Assembly: GCF_033170385.1 (NCBI RefSeq)
Contig: NZ_CP126170.1
Location: 706,001-770,000 of the forward strand
Source: Xanthomonas rydalmerensis
GTDB lineage: Bacteria > Pseudomonadota > Gammaproteobacteria > Xanthomonadales > Xanthomonadaceae
Reading direction: 5' to 3'
Length of the DNA: 64,000 bases
The notes beneath the pieces were generated by a model that saw only the letters and a list, made by a program, of their open reading frames with translations, had not been told where the DNA came from and searched no databases. Shown here in pieces: positions 19,361 through 28,218 of this stretch. Every line of letters starts with the position of its first letter. Position 1 is the first letter of the stretch. Made by a program: the position numbers and the translations under genes.

Positions 19361-21722
19361 AGACGTTGCGTCCGTCGGTGTCGTAGGGCGCGTTGCGCGA
19401 ATACACCAGGCCGCGGCTGGCCTGGAAGGTGGCCTTGTCCGGATACGTGTCGAGCACGTTGTCCGCACCGATCCGCAGCGACAGACGTTCGCTCAGCGCA
19501 TAGGTGGCCGAGAGGTCGAGCAGGGCGATCGCGCCGAAGCGCTGGAAGATGTCGCCGGTGCTGTTGCCGCTGCTGTCGGTCCAGGCGCCGTAGTAGCGAA
19601 CCCGCAACAGGCCTTGCAGCGGTCCCTGGTCCCAGGTCAGGCCGACGCTGCCCTTGTGCTGCGGCAACAGCTGCTCGAACAGGATGCGCTGAGTCGGATT
19701 GGCCGCCACGGCGGTGTTGCCGCCGTCGACCTTGGTGCGGTTGTAGTTGTAGGCCACAGTGGCGCCGAGGCGACCGGGCCCGAGCGCATGCTGGTAGCCG
19801 AACACCAGGTCCGCGCCTTCGGTGGTGGTGTCGAAGTCGTTGGTGAAATAGTTGACCGACGTGTAGTGCATCGGGTTGGGCAGATTGGCCGGCACCGCGA
19901 AGCTGGCCGAGGTGCTGAAGCGGTCGTTGACCGCGATCCGGTAGAGATCCAGCGATCCGTACAGCCCGATCGGCGCCTGCCAGGCCAGCCCCAGGCTCAG
20001 CGAATCGGATTCCTCGGGCTTCAGCGGTTTTGCGCCCAGCGCGACGGCGATCGGGTCCTGCGGCGACAGCCGGCCCGCATTGAAGACCTGCAGGCTCACC
20101 GTGTCCAGGCCCTGGGTGATCTGGGTGCTGTACAACTGCGCCGGCGTGGGCGCGCGGAAACCATTGGACCAGGCGCCGCGCAGCGCCAGCCACGAGGTGA
20201 GTTCCATGCGCGCGGACAGCTTGCCGTTGAGGGTGCTGCCGAAGCTGGAGAAGTCTTCATAGCGCACCGCGCCACCGACGCTCAGGCGCGCGGTCAGCGG
20301 CGCTTCCACGTCCACGTAGGCGGCGTAGCTGGTCTGGTCCCAGCTGCCCGATTGCTGGGGGCTGAAGCCGGGGGCGCCATTGGCGTTCGGCGCCAGCCCG
20401 TAGCGCGCGCCGGCGCCGATGGCGTAGGAGGCGGGATCGCCGGCACCGATGGAATAGGCTTCGTTGCGGCGCTCGGCGCCGAAGGCGATGTTCACCGGGT
20501 CCTGCAGCATCGCCAGCGGCAGCGCGTAGACGAAGTCGGCGTTGAGGTTGACCTCGCGCTGCTGCAGAGAGCCCAGGTGGAAGGCGGTCGGGCTGCCCGG
20601 TCCCATCGAGGCGTTGATCGAATCGCCCAGCGAATAGGCGATCCGGTTCATGCCGTAGGCGGCACTGACGTCCCAGCTGAAACGCTCGTTGAAGGCGCCC
20701 TTGAGGCCGCCCAGCGTCTGCGCGTCGCGGTAGTCGCTGCCGTAACGCGGGGTGAAGCCGGCCGGGTACACGCGGCGCAGGTCGAAACCGGGAAACGCCG
20801 GGGTGGTCTTGTAGATGGAGGCGTTGGTATCGGGGTTGCGCCAGTTGAAGTCGGAAACGCCGCTGCCGTCGTTGAACAACGCATAGCCGTAGAGGTTGAC
20901 GCTGTCGTCGAGCGCCACATCCAGGTTCATCCCCAGATGCGTGCTGTGCTGTTCCGGCTTGCCCCAGCGCTGCACCGGGTCGGGGACGGCAACGCCGGGG
21001 TGCGCGGCCTGGAACGCGATCGCGTCGGCGCGCTGCACGCCGCGGTCGGTGGGATCGGAGGCGCTGTGTTCGGCGAACGCAACCAGGCTGCCATCGCGGA
21101 GATCCCAGCCGCGTTTGAGCGAATAGGTGCGGGCGAGGCCATCGCCTGCGCTGTACCTGGAGATGTCCGCGCCCATCTCGGTGCCGATGCGATCGTCGAG
21201 GATGATGTTGATGACGCCGGCGATGGCGTCCGAGCCGTATTGTGCGGCGGCGCCGTCGCGCAGCACTTCGATGCGCTTGATCGCCGTGACCGGAATCTGC
21301 GCCAGGTCCGGCGCCTGCGCGCCGCGTGCGCCGAGCAGGGCCGAACGGTGGAAACGGTGGCCGTTGACCAGCACCAGGGTCTGGTCCGGCGAGAGCCCGC
21401 GCAATGTGGCAGGACGCACGAAGATCTGCCCGTCGGCCAGCGGCAGGCGCTGCACCACGAAGGACGGAACCAGCGCCGCCAGCACGGTGTTGAGGTCGGC
21501 GCTGCCGACCGCGCGGATCTCCTGCGCGTCGATCACGTCCACCGGCGCCAGCGTGCCGAACTGGGTACGGTTGGCGCCGCGGGTGCCGGTCACCACCACG
21601 CTGTCCAGGGTTGTGCTGGGGGTGTCGGCAGGTTCCGCCGGCATGGACGTCGCGGCGGCGGCATCGCCGGCGCAAAGGGCCAGAATGGCGGTCGCCAGGT
21701 GGCGGTGAGTGAGGCGATTCAA
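19335..21722 (-). CDS. TonB-dependent outer-membrane receptor
   Basis: This outer-membrane receptor/transporter imports a ligand using TonB energy. The chosen start is TTG at 21722: GGAG sits five bases upstream and the following residues (NRLTHRHLATAILALCAGDAAAA) make a good signal peptide, whereas the open frame further upstream is Arg/Pro-rich and not a signal. The mature N-terminus has a TonB-box-like TLDSVVVTGTR, then a plug domain (APVDVIDAQEI ... LRGLSPDQTLVLVNGHR ... RIEVLRDGAAAQYGSDAIAGVINI) and a 22-strand barrel ending in QLRLRF with terminal Phe. It has 795 aa. The PLP-enzyme gene overlaps its 3' end, forming a two-gene operon divergent from aceK. The ligand is unknown. Confidence 0.93.
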   Translation of the reverse strand: MNRLTHRHLATAILALCAGDAAAATSMPAEPADTPSTTLDSVVVTGTRGANRTQFGTLAPVDVIDAQEIRAVGSADLNTVLAALVPSFVVQRLPLADGQIFVRPATLRGLSPDQTLVLVNGHRFHRSALLGARGAQAPDLAQIPVTAIKRIEVLRDGAAAQYGSDAIAGVINIILDDRIGTEMGADISRYSAGDGLARTYSLKRGWDLRDGSLVAFAEHSASDPTDRGVQRADAIAFQAAHPGVAVPDPVQRWGKPEQHSTHLGMNLDVALDDSVNLYGYALFNDGSGVSDFNWRNPDTNASIYKTTPAFPGFDLRRVYPAGFTPRYGSDYRDAQTLGGLKGAFNERFSWDVSAAYGMNRIAYSLGDSINASMGPGSPTAFHLGSLQQREVNLNADFVYALPLAMLQDPVNIAFGAERRNEAYSIGAGDPASYAIGAGARYGLAPNANGAPGFSPQQSGSWDQTSYAAYVDVEAPLTARLSVGGAVRYEDFSSFGSTLNGKLSARMELTSWLALRGAWSNGFRAPTPAQLYSTQITQGLDTVSLQVFNAGRLSPQDPIAVALGAKPLKPEESDSLSLGLAWQAPIGLYGSLDLYRIAVNDRFSTSASFAVPANLPNPMHYTSVNYFTNDFDTTTEGADLVFGYQHALGPGRLGATVAYNYNRTKVDGGNTAVAANPTQRILFEQLLPQHKGSVGLTWDQGPLQGLLRVRYYGAWTDSSGNSTGDIFQRFGAIALLDLSATYALSERLSLRIGADNVLDTYPDKATFQASRGLVYSRNAPYDTDGRNVYAQLRLRF

Positions 21723-21936
21723 AGGAACTCCGGACGAAAGAGGGGGCGATGGGAGCCGGGTCGGCGAGCGGCCGGGATGACGAAATCGGCATAGTCTGGC
21801 GGCCGATGACGACGTGCCATTGACGCGTGTGTTGCGTGCCGATGACGGTTCGTGCGACAGATCGTGCTGGCACCGCGGGCGCGGTAGCGCCGTGCGCGCC
21901 GGGGCACGGTGGGGCGCTGCGGGTAGACTGCGGCCC

Positions 21937-23685
21937 ATGACCGAGACCCACGACGCGCCCGTCTCCCCATGCCCCCAACCCGCCGCTATCGCGGTGGCAC
22001 GCGGCATCCACGACGCATTCGAGGACTACCATGCGCGTTTCGCCGAGATCACCCGGCGCGCGCGGCGCCGCTTCGAGACGCGCGACTGGAACGCTGCCCG
22101 CAACGATGCGGTCGAACGCATCGCCCTGTACGACCAGTGCATCGGCGAGTGCATGCTGCGCCTGCGCGCGCTGCTGCTCGGCCAGGCCCACGACCGCACG
22201 CTGTGGGCGCAGGTTCGCGACAGCTTCGCCGCGCAACTGCATGGGTTGATCGACCAGGAGTTGTACAAGACCTTCTACAACACCCTGACCCGGCGCTTCT
22301 TCCGTACCCAGGGCGTGGATGCGCAGATCGAGTTCGTGGCGCTGGACATCGAGCCCACCGACGCCATCACCCACCCGGTGGCGCGGCACAACTACGTGGT
22401 GTCCGAGGCGCGGCCGGTGGACGCGTTCGTGCGCGTGCTCGGCGACTACCGGTTCGATGTGCCGTACGCGCACCGCACGCGCTGCGCGGCGGCCATCGCG
22501 GTGCGGCTACAGGACGATCTGGCGCATTGGGGCGAGAACCCGGTGCGCGGCATCGAACTGCTGGAGACCGTGTTCTACCGCGAACGCCGCGCCTACCTGA
22601 TCGGCCGCGTGTTCGGCGAGCACCGCTTCTCGCCGTGCGTGATCGCCCTGGTCAACGACGCGCAGGGCTTGCGCGCCGAAGCGGTGCTGACCAAGCGCAA
22701 CGACGTGGCGCAGCTGTTCGGCATCTCGCGCAGCTATTTTCAGGCCGATCTGTCCACCGTCGGCGATGCGGTGGTGTTCCTGCGCAGCCTGCTGCCGCAC
22801 AAGCCGATCGACGAGCTGTACACCATGCTCGGCCGCGCCAAGCAGGGCAAGACCGAACGCTTCCGCACCTTCTTCCGGCACTTCCAGGCGCATCCCAACG
22901 AACAGCTGGTGCATGCCGAGGGCACGCCGGGCATGGTCATGGCGGTGTTCACCCTGCCCAGCTATCCGTTGGTGTTCAAGCTGATCCGCGACCGCTTCGC
23001 CTATCCGAAGACGATGAGCCGCGAAGAGGTCGAAGAGAAGTACGCGCTGGTGTTCAACCTCGATCGCGTCGGCCGCCTGCTCGACGCGCAGCCGTACCGT
23101 TCGCTGCGCTTCCCGCGTGCGCGCTTCGCGCCGGCGCTGCTGCAGGAACTGATGGAGGGTTGTGCACGCAGCCTGCGCGAGGACGGCGACGACCTGATCG
23201 TCGCGCTGTGCTACGTGCAGCGGCGCCTGCGCCCGCTCAACCTGTACCTGCGCGAGCAGGGTGCCGAGGCCGCGCGCGAGGCCGCGCTGGACTATGCCCA
23301 GGCGATCAAGGACATGGCCCGCAACAACATCTTCCCCGGCGACATGCTGCTGAAGAACTTCGGCGTGTCGCGGCAGGGCCGCGCGGTGTTCTACGACTAC
23401 GACGAGCTGTGCCTGGTCACCGACTGCAACTTCCGCGACTGGCCGCAGCCGCGCAACGAGGAAGAGGCGATGGCCGCCGAACCCTGGTTCCATGTCGCCC
23501 CGCGCGACGTGTTCCCGGAGCGCTTCGCGATGTTCATGGGCCTGCCCGCGGCCTCGCTGGAGGCGGTGCGCCACGCCCACGGCGAACTGTTCGACCCGCA
23601 GTGGTGGCGCGACCTGCAGACGCGGCTGCGCGAGGACGACTATCCGGACGCGCCGCCCTACCCGGACGCGCTGCGCCTGGCCTGA
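21937..23685 (+). CDS. aceK: Isocitrate dehydrogenase kinase/phosphatase
   Basis: AceK phosphorylates and dephosphorylates isocitrate dehydrogenase to divert carbon into the glyoxylate bypass on acetate or fatty acids. The 582 residues match E. coli AceK (578). Recognisable blocks are [12 protein letters not shown], the ATP-loop region ending [17 protein letters not shown] with the catalytic-type Lys, the [19 protein letters not shown] catalytic loop, and [16 protein letters not shown] with the metal-binding Asp. The start MTETHDAP at 21937 is preferred over the longer open frame, whose extra N-terminal residues are not AceK-like. It is unlinked to aceBA here and divergent from the receptor gene. 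The only IDH gene in the window is the monomeric type. Confidence 0.97.
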   Translation: MTETHDAPVSPCPQPAAIAVARGIHDAFEDYHARFAEITRRARRRFETRDWNAARNDAVERIALYDQCIGECMLRLRALLLGQAHDRTLWAQVRDSFAAQLHGLIDQELYKTFYNTLTRRFFRTQGVDAQIEFVALDIEPTDAITHPVARHNYVVSEARPVDAFVRVLGDYRFDVPYAHRTRCAAAIAVRLQDDLAHWGENPVRGIELLETVFYRERRAYLIGRVFGEHRFSPCVIALVNDAQGLRAEAVLTKRNDVAQLFGISRSYFQADLSTVGDAVVFLRSLLPHKPIDELYTMLGRAKQGKTERFRTFFRHFQAHPNEQLVHAEGTPGMVMAVFTLPSYPLVFKLIRDRFAYPKTMSREEVEEKYALVFNLDRVGRLLDAQPYRSLRFPRARFAPALLQELMEGCARSLREDGDDLIVALCYVQRRLRPLNLYLREQGAEAAREAALDYAQAIKDMARNNIFPGDMLLKNFGVSRQGRAVFYDYDELCLVTDCNFRDWPQPRNEEEAMAAEPWFHVAPRDVFPERFAMFMGLPAASLEAVRHAHGELFDPQWWRDLQTRLREDDYPDAPPYPDALRLA

Positions 23686-23745
23686 GTTGCCGCCCAGCCG
23701 CCAGTGCGCTGTAATCGGCGCCTCATCTCAAGCAAGGAATGCACG

Positions 23746-24654
23746 ATGCACCGTCGATCCCTCCGTTCGTGGTGGCGCTGGAGCGCCATGGTCTCGCTGC
23801 TGCTGGCGTTCGCCGCCGTCGCCGTCGCCGCCGACGGGGTCGGGCCCGGCGCGGTACGCAAGCAGATCGAAAGCAGCATGCTGGTGAGCGGCTCGATCGA
23901 CATCGAGCCCAGCGGCAAGGTGTCGGCGCTGGCGTTGGACCAGCAGGAGCGCTTGCCCAAGGGCGTGGTCGGCTTCGTCCGCAACAGCGTGATGCAGTGG
24001 AAGTTCGAGCCGGGGATCCGCGACGGCAAGCCGGTGCCGGCGCGCACGCCGATGACCCTGCGTTTGGTCGCCAAGCGGCTGGAGGGCGGAGACGACTACC
24101 AAGTCGAGATCCGCGGCGCCGATTTCACTCGCTACGATTCCAACGATCGCAGCGTGGTGACCGGAATTCAGATGAAGCCGCCGGCCTATCCGGAAGCGGC
24201 CTTCAGCGTCGGCGCCGCGGGCGATGCCTACCTGGTGCTCAAGGTGGGCCGCGATGGCCGCGTCGTCGATGCCGCGGTGGAGCAGGTCAATCTGCGCGTG
24301 GTGGCGTCCGAGCAGCAAATGCAGCGACTGCGCGATGTGCTGGGCAAGAGCGCGCTGGGCGCGGCCCATAAATGGACCTTCCGGCCGCCGAGCGAAGGCA
24401 AGGACGTGGATGCGCCCTATTGGACCGTGCGCGTGCCGGTCAACTACGCGCTGAGCGATACTCGCCGCGACGCGTCGTCGTCCTACGGCCGCTGGACGAG
24501 CTACGTGCCCGGCCCGCGCCAGCGTGCGCCGTGGATCACCAGCCAGGATGCGGCCGGCTTCTCGCCGGACCTGCTGCCGGCCGGCGGCGTGTACATGGCC
24601 GACGGCACCGGCCCGCGCCTGCTGACGCCGCTGCAGCCGCTGCAGGGCGGCTGA
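23746..24654 (+). CDS. Exported TonB C-terminal-like protein, 302 aa
   Basis: An AAGGAA ribosome site seven bases upstream supports ATG 23746. Residues 1-35 (RSWWRWSAMVSLLLAFAAVAVAADG) form a signal peptide or anchor. The central part contains a pattern typical of the TonB C-terminal fold: MKPPAYPEAAFSVGAAGDAYLVLKVGRDGRVVDAAVEQVN, followed by WTFRPPSEG. That domain binds TonB boxes or peptidoglycan in true TonB proteins, but here the Pro-rich spacer of an energy transducer is absent. The C-terminus (about 250-302) is Pro/Gly-rich without clear fold. It lies 60 bases after aceK and may be read with it. Function unknown; a periplasmic partner role is possible. Confidence 0.75.
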   Translation: MHRRSLRSWWRWSAMVSLLLAFAAVAVAADGVGPGAVRKQIESSMLVSGSIDIEPSGKVSALALDQQERLPKGVVGFVRNSVMQWKFEPGIRDGKPVPARTPMTLRLVAKRLEGGDDYQVEIRGADFTRYDSNDRSVVTGIQMKPPAYPEAAFSVGAAGDAYLVLKVGRDGRVVDAAVEQVNLRVVASEQQMQRLRDVLGKSALGAAHKWTFRPPSEGKDVDAPYWTVRVPVNYALSDTRRDASSSYGRWTSYVPGPRQRAPWITSQDAAGFSPDLLPAGGVYMADGTGPRLLTPLQPLQGG

Positions 24655-24721
24655 GCGGCGGCCAGGTGCGCCTGGAAGCAGGCACGGCCAAGCTGGCCGC
24701 GTCGGCAACGACCGGCCGACG

Positions 24722-25489
24722 CTAGCGCGCCGCGCGGCGATCGCCGTCGCGGCGCCGGGTCGACACGACCAGCACCGCCAGCAACAGCCCGGCCAGCAGC
24801 AGCGACGCGCCGACCGTGCCCAGATCCAGACCGCCCTTGCCGGCCGGCTTGCTCAGCAAGTCGCCGAGGGTGGCGCCGAACGGACGGGTCAGCACGAACG
24901 CCGCCCAGAACAACGCCGTGCGCGAGACGCGGGTGAACGCATAGGCGAGGGCGATCGCCGCCAACAGCGCGGCGATCAGCGATGCGCCGCCGGCGAAGCC
25001 CAGCCCCGAGCTGTCGGCCAGGTAGTCACCCAGCGCGGTGCCCAGCGTGTTGGAGACCAGGATCGCCAGCCAGTAGAAGACCTCGGCGCGGCCGCTGCCA
25101 ATCCGCTCGACCGACAGGCTGCGTTCGCACAGCCACCAGCTCGCCAGTACCGCGACCAGCAGGCTGACCAGCAGCAGCGCGCCCTGCGCGTAACCCAGGC
25201 CCAGGCTGCGGTCCATGTAGTCCGACAGCGTGGTGCCGGCGGTGCTGGTGGTCAGGATCACCCACCAGTACCGCCACGGCTGGAACCGGCGTGCGCGCAG
25301 CTGCGCCCACAGCGAGACCAGGAACACCGCCAGCAGCAGCACGCTGCTCAGCGCATAGCCGATGTCCAGGGTCATCGACAGCAGGTCGCCGCCGGTCTCG
25401 CCCAGGGTGGTGGCGCAACTCTTCATCACCCAGAAGCCGAGGGTGACCGGGGCGACCTTGCTGACAGCGCTATTGGCAGTGGTGGGCAT
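24722..25489 (-). CDS. COG4705-like multi-pass inner-membrane protein
   Basis: The protein of 255 aa has about eight predicted membrane helices and two sets of repeated motifs: TLGETGGDLLSMTLDIGY, TAGTTLSDYMDRSLGLGYAQG, TLGTALGDYLADSSGLGFAGG and PFGATLGDLLSKP. The four Gly/Asp repeats (G-x-x-x-x-D) face a series of helices. This is the pattern of the uncharacterised membrane-anchored family COG4705. The Asp residues inside the membrane suggest ion or metal handling, but no experimental function is known to me. The ATG at 25489 gives the family N-terminus; longer frames add a Pro/Arg-rich tail. It is downstream of rho on the same strand beyond a hairpin. Confidence 0.85.
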   Translation of the reverse strand: MPTTANSAVSKVAPVTLGFWVMKSCATTLGETGGDLLSMTLDIGYALSSVLLLAVFLVSLWAQLRARRFQPWRYWWVILTTSTAGTTLSDYMDRSLGLGYAQGALLLVSLLVAVLASWWLCERSLSVERIGSGRAEVFYWLAILVSNTLGTALGDYLADSSGLGFAGGASLIAALLAAIALAYAFTRVSRTALFWAAFVLTRPFGATLGDLLSKPAGKGGLDLGTVGASLLLAGLLLAVLVVSTRRRDGDRRAAR

Positions 25490-25604
25490 GGCGGCGGACG
25501 CGGCGGGGCGAATGGCGCCCATCTCACCCGCGTCCACGTCGAAAGACCGTCGGACCCCGCGCCCGTCAGGCGCGGGGCGGCGCAATGCCGGCGCCACAAA
25601 CGCG

Positions 25605-25628
25605 AACGCCCCGCCGAAGCGGGGCGTT
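25605..25628 (-). terminator. UUCG-capped hairpin after rho
   Basis: A perfect 10-base stem (AACGCCCCGC / GCGGGGCGTT), capped on the minus strand by the extra-stable C(UUCG)G loop, lies 22 bases after the rho stop. Only a mixed TT/TTT tail follows on the minus strand, so it may be a 3'-end stabiliser as much as a terminator. Confidence 0.7.
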
Positions 25629-25650
25629 GCGGTCGAACCGGCGCCTGGAC

Positions 25651-27435
25651 TCAGCGCTTCATCGAACCGAAGAACTCGTCGTTGGACTTGGTGTTCTTCA
25701 TCTTGTCCAGCAGGAACTCCATCGCCGCGATCTCGTCCATCGGATGCAGCAGCTTGCGCAGGATCCAGATCTTCTGCAGCAGTTCCGGCTCGATCAGCAG
25801 GTCCTCGCGGCGGGTGCCGGAGCGGTTGATGTCGATGGCCGGGTACACGCGCTTCTCGGCGATACGGCGGTTCAGGTGCACTTCGCTGTTGCCGGTGCCC
25901 TTGAACTCTTCGTAGATCACCTCGTCCATCTTGCTGCCGGTTTCCACCAGCGCCGTGGCGATGATGGTCAGCGAGCCGCCTTCCTCGACGTTGCGCGCCG
26001 CGCCGAAGAAGCGCTTCGGGCGGTGCAGGGCGTTGGCGTCGACGCCGCCGCTGAGCACCTTGCCGGAGGACGGCACCACGTTGTTGTAGGCGCGGGCCAG
26101 GCGGGTGATCGAGTCGAGCAGGATCACCACGTCCTTCTTGTGTTCGACCAGGCGCTTGGCACGCTCGATCACCATTTCGGCGACCTGCACGTGGCGCGCG
26201 GCCGGCTCGTCGAAGGTCGAGGAGATGACCTCGCCGCGCACGGTGCGCTGCATTTCGGTCACTTCTTCCGGGCGCTCGTCGATCAGCAGCACGATCAGGT
26301 GCACGTCCGGATGGTTGGTGGTGATCGCCGTGGCCACCTGCTGCATCAGCATGGTCTTGCCGGCCTTGGGCGGGGAAACGATCAGCGCACGCTGGCCCTT
26401 GCCCTGCGGCGCCATCAGGTCGAGGATGCGGCCGGAGATGTCTTCCGAGGAGCCGTTGCCGCGCTCCAGGGTGAAGCGCTTGCGCGGGAACAGCGCGGTC
26501 AGGTTCTCGAACAGGACCTTGTTCTTGCTCGCTTCCAGCGGCTCGCCGTTGATGGTGTCGACGATCGACAGCGCGAAGTAGCGCTCGCCGTCCTTCGGGA
26601 AGCGGATGCGGCCGGACAGGTGGTCGCCGGTGCGCAGGTTGAAGCGGCGGATCTGGCTGGGCGAGATGTAGGTATCGTCCGGACCGGCCAGGTAGCTGGC
26701 CTCGGCCGCGCGCAGGAAGCCGAAACCGTCCGGCAGGATTTCCAGCACGCCATCGGCGGCGACGCCTTCGCCGTGGCGGGTCAGCACCTTCAGCAGGGCG
26801 AAGATCACGTCCTGCTTGCGCGCGCGGGCCACGCCGTCCTGGATGTTGAGCTGCTCGGCGATGTCCAGCAGCTTCTGCGCCGGCATCTTCTTCAGGTCGC
26901 TCAGCGAGTAGATCGGGAAGCCTTCCGGCACGTTGGCGTGCGGGCGCGGCACGAACGGCTCGTTGGCGCCGTTGTCGCTGGGCAGGCCGTTGTCCTGGAA
27001 GCGGTCGCCGCCGCGCTGGTTGCGGTCGCGGTCGCGGCGATTGCGGAAGCGATCGCGGCGGTTGCCCTGCTGGTTGTTCTGGTTGTTCTGGTTCTGATTC
27101 TGGTTGTTGAAGCGGTTGCCGCCGCCGTCGCGCGGCTCACGGCCTTCGCGCGGTTCGCCGCCTTCGGACGCCTGGCCGCCGCCCTGATGGGCCGGCGCGT
27201 CGCCGCCGCCGTGGCTCTGGCCGCCGCTCGCGGCCGGGGCCGACTCCGGCGCTGCGGGACGCGGTGCTTCGGCCTGGACGGGCGCGGGGTTCAGCGGCAA
27301 GTTCGGCTGCGCCGGCGCGCCGTGCTCGGCGGCGCCTTCCGCGCCGCTTGCGGCCTTGCTGACGCGCGGCTTGCGCACGCGCTTCTCGGCGGGGGCGTCG
27401 GCGCTCCCGGGTTCGGACATGGTGTGATCGGACAA
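25651..27435 (-). CDS. rho: Transcription termination factor Rho with long disordered N-terminal region
   Basis: This hexameric RNA-dependent ATPase ends transcription. The conserved body (about 165-594) has the N-terminal helix bundle ([21 protein letters not shown]), the RNA-binding OSB domain ([15 protein letters not shown], then [16 protein letters not shown]), the P-loop [10 protein letters not shown], Walker [17 protein letters not shown] and the Q/R loops. The first 160 residues are Ala/Pro/Gly-rich and contain an Asn/Gln/Arg-rich block ([19 protein letters not shown]). E. coli Rho is 419 aa. Start: TTG at 27435 is preferred over ATG 27420 because GAGGAA lies six bases before the TTG and 21 before the ATG. 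trxA is upstream, as in E. coli. Confidence 0.97.
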   Translation of the reverse strand: MSDHTMSEPGSADAPAEKRVRKPRVSKAASGAEGAAEHGAPAQPNLPLNPAPVQAEAPRPAAPESAPAASGGQSHGGGDAPAHQGGGQASEGGEPREGREPRDGGGNRFNNQNQNQNNQNNQQGNRRDRFRNRRDRDRNQRGGDRFQDNGLPSDNGANEPFVPRPHANVPEGFPIYSLSDLKKMPAQKLLDIAEQLNIQDGVARARKQDVIFALLKVLTRHGEGVAADGVLEILPDGFGFLRAAEASYLAGPDDTYISPSQIRRFNLRTGDHLSGRIRFPKDGERYFALSIVDTINGEPLEASKNKVLFENLTALFPRKRFTLERGNGSSEDISGRILDLMAPQGKGQRALIVSPPKAGKTMLMQQVATAITTNHPDVHLIVLLIDERPEEVTEMQRTVRGEVISSTFDEPAARHVQVAEMVIERAKRLVEHKKDVVILLDSITRLARAYNNVVPSSGKVLSGGVDANALHRPKRFFGAARNVEEGGSLTIIATALVETGSKMDEVIYEEFKGTGNSEVHLNRRIAEKRVYPAIDINRSGTRREDLLIEPELLQKIWILRKLLHPMDEIAAMEFLLDKMKNTKSNDEFFGSMKR

Positions 27436-27675
27436 GTGGTGTTCCTCGCTAAGAGTGCGAGCGCCCAGCGTGGGGGCATACGGGGTTGGGAGGAGGTCTG
27501 GGAGAGAATCTTCCAGAGGGGGTGCGGTGTGCGAATGCCACCGGATGCATCGACACTATCACCGCCACGCAAGCACGGCAAGCAGGCGTTTGTGGGCGAT
27601 TCAGCCGCCGGCGATGAACGCCGACGGGACTGCCGCGGCGCCGCTCCGGTTGCGGAGCGGTGCCGGCAGCGGGCG
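27436..27675. other. Spacer trxA / rho (rho leader)
   Basis: These 240 bases lie between trxA and rho on the minus strand. They hold an 8-base perfect stem (27641-27660, CCGCTCCG/CGGAGCGG) shortly after the trxA stop, without a T-run. In E. coli the rho leader is autoregulated by Rho; here the region would fit such control, but no C-rich, unstructured rut tract is evident to me by eye. Confidence 0.4.
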
Positions 27676-28017
27676 TCAGGCGGCGCTGCTGCCCAGGGTC
27701 TTGTCGATCATCTGGGTCAGCTGGCCCTTGCCGACGGCGCCGATCTGGGTGGCCTGGATCTGGCCGTTCTTGAACAGCAGCAGCATCGGGATCGAGCGCA
27801 CGTGGTACTTGATCGCGGTGGCGCGGTTCTCGTCCACGTTGACCTTGGCGACCTTGAGACGGCCGTCGTAGGCGTCGGCGAGGTCGTCCAGCACCGGCGC
27901 GATCATCTTGCACGGGCCGCACCACTCGGCCCAGAAGTCCACCAGGACCGGCTCGTCGGACTGCAGCACCGTGGCATCGAAATCGGCGTCGCCGACGTAA
28001 AGGACCTTGTCGCTCAC
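27676..28017 (-). CDS. trxA: Thioredoxin
   Basis: This 113-residue cytosolic dithiol-disulphide oxidoreductase has the active site WCGPC at Cys33/Cys36, the buried Asp27 in VDFWAEW, the cis-proline loop SIPMLLLFKNG and the terminal helix LTQMIDKTL. The GTG at 28017 is chosen because AGGAG sits nine bases upstream and the N-terminus (SDKVLYVGDADFD) then matches the family. It precedes rho on the same strand, the arrangement known from E. coli. It is divergent from rhlB. Confidence 0.96.
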   Translation of the reverse strand: MSDKVLYVGDADFDATVLQSDEPVLVDFWAEWCGPCKMIAPVLDDLADAYDGRLKVAKVNVDENRATAIKYHVRSIPMLLLFKNGQIQATQIGAVGKGQLTQMIDKTLGSSAA

Positions 28018-28218
28018 TTGGGGTATCTCCTGGGCCAATGCGACTGGCCGGACCGGGTGGCCGCCGCATTGCGGTAAACTGGGGCATTGCGCGGCGAACT
28101 CAAGGGATTCCCCCTGTCGCGCGACCCGGCATGGAAGACGCCAGTGTGCGACGCTGCCGGGACCGATGCAAGCCGCGACCTTACGCTTCGGGCGGGGTGG
28201 CCTCACGAAGATGGAATG

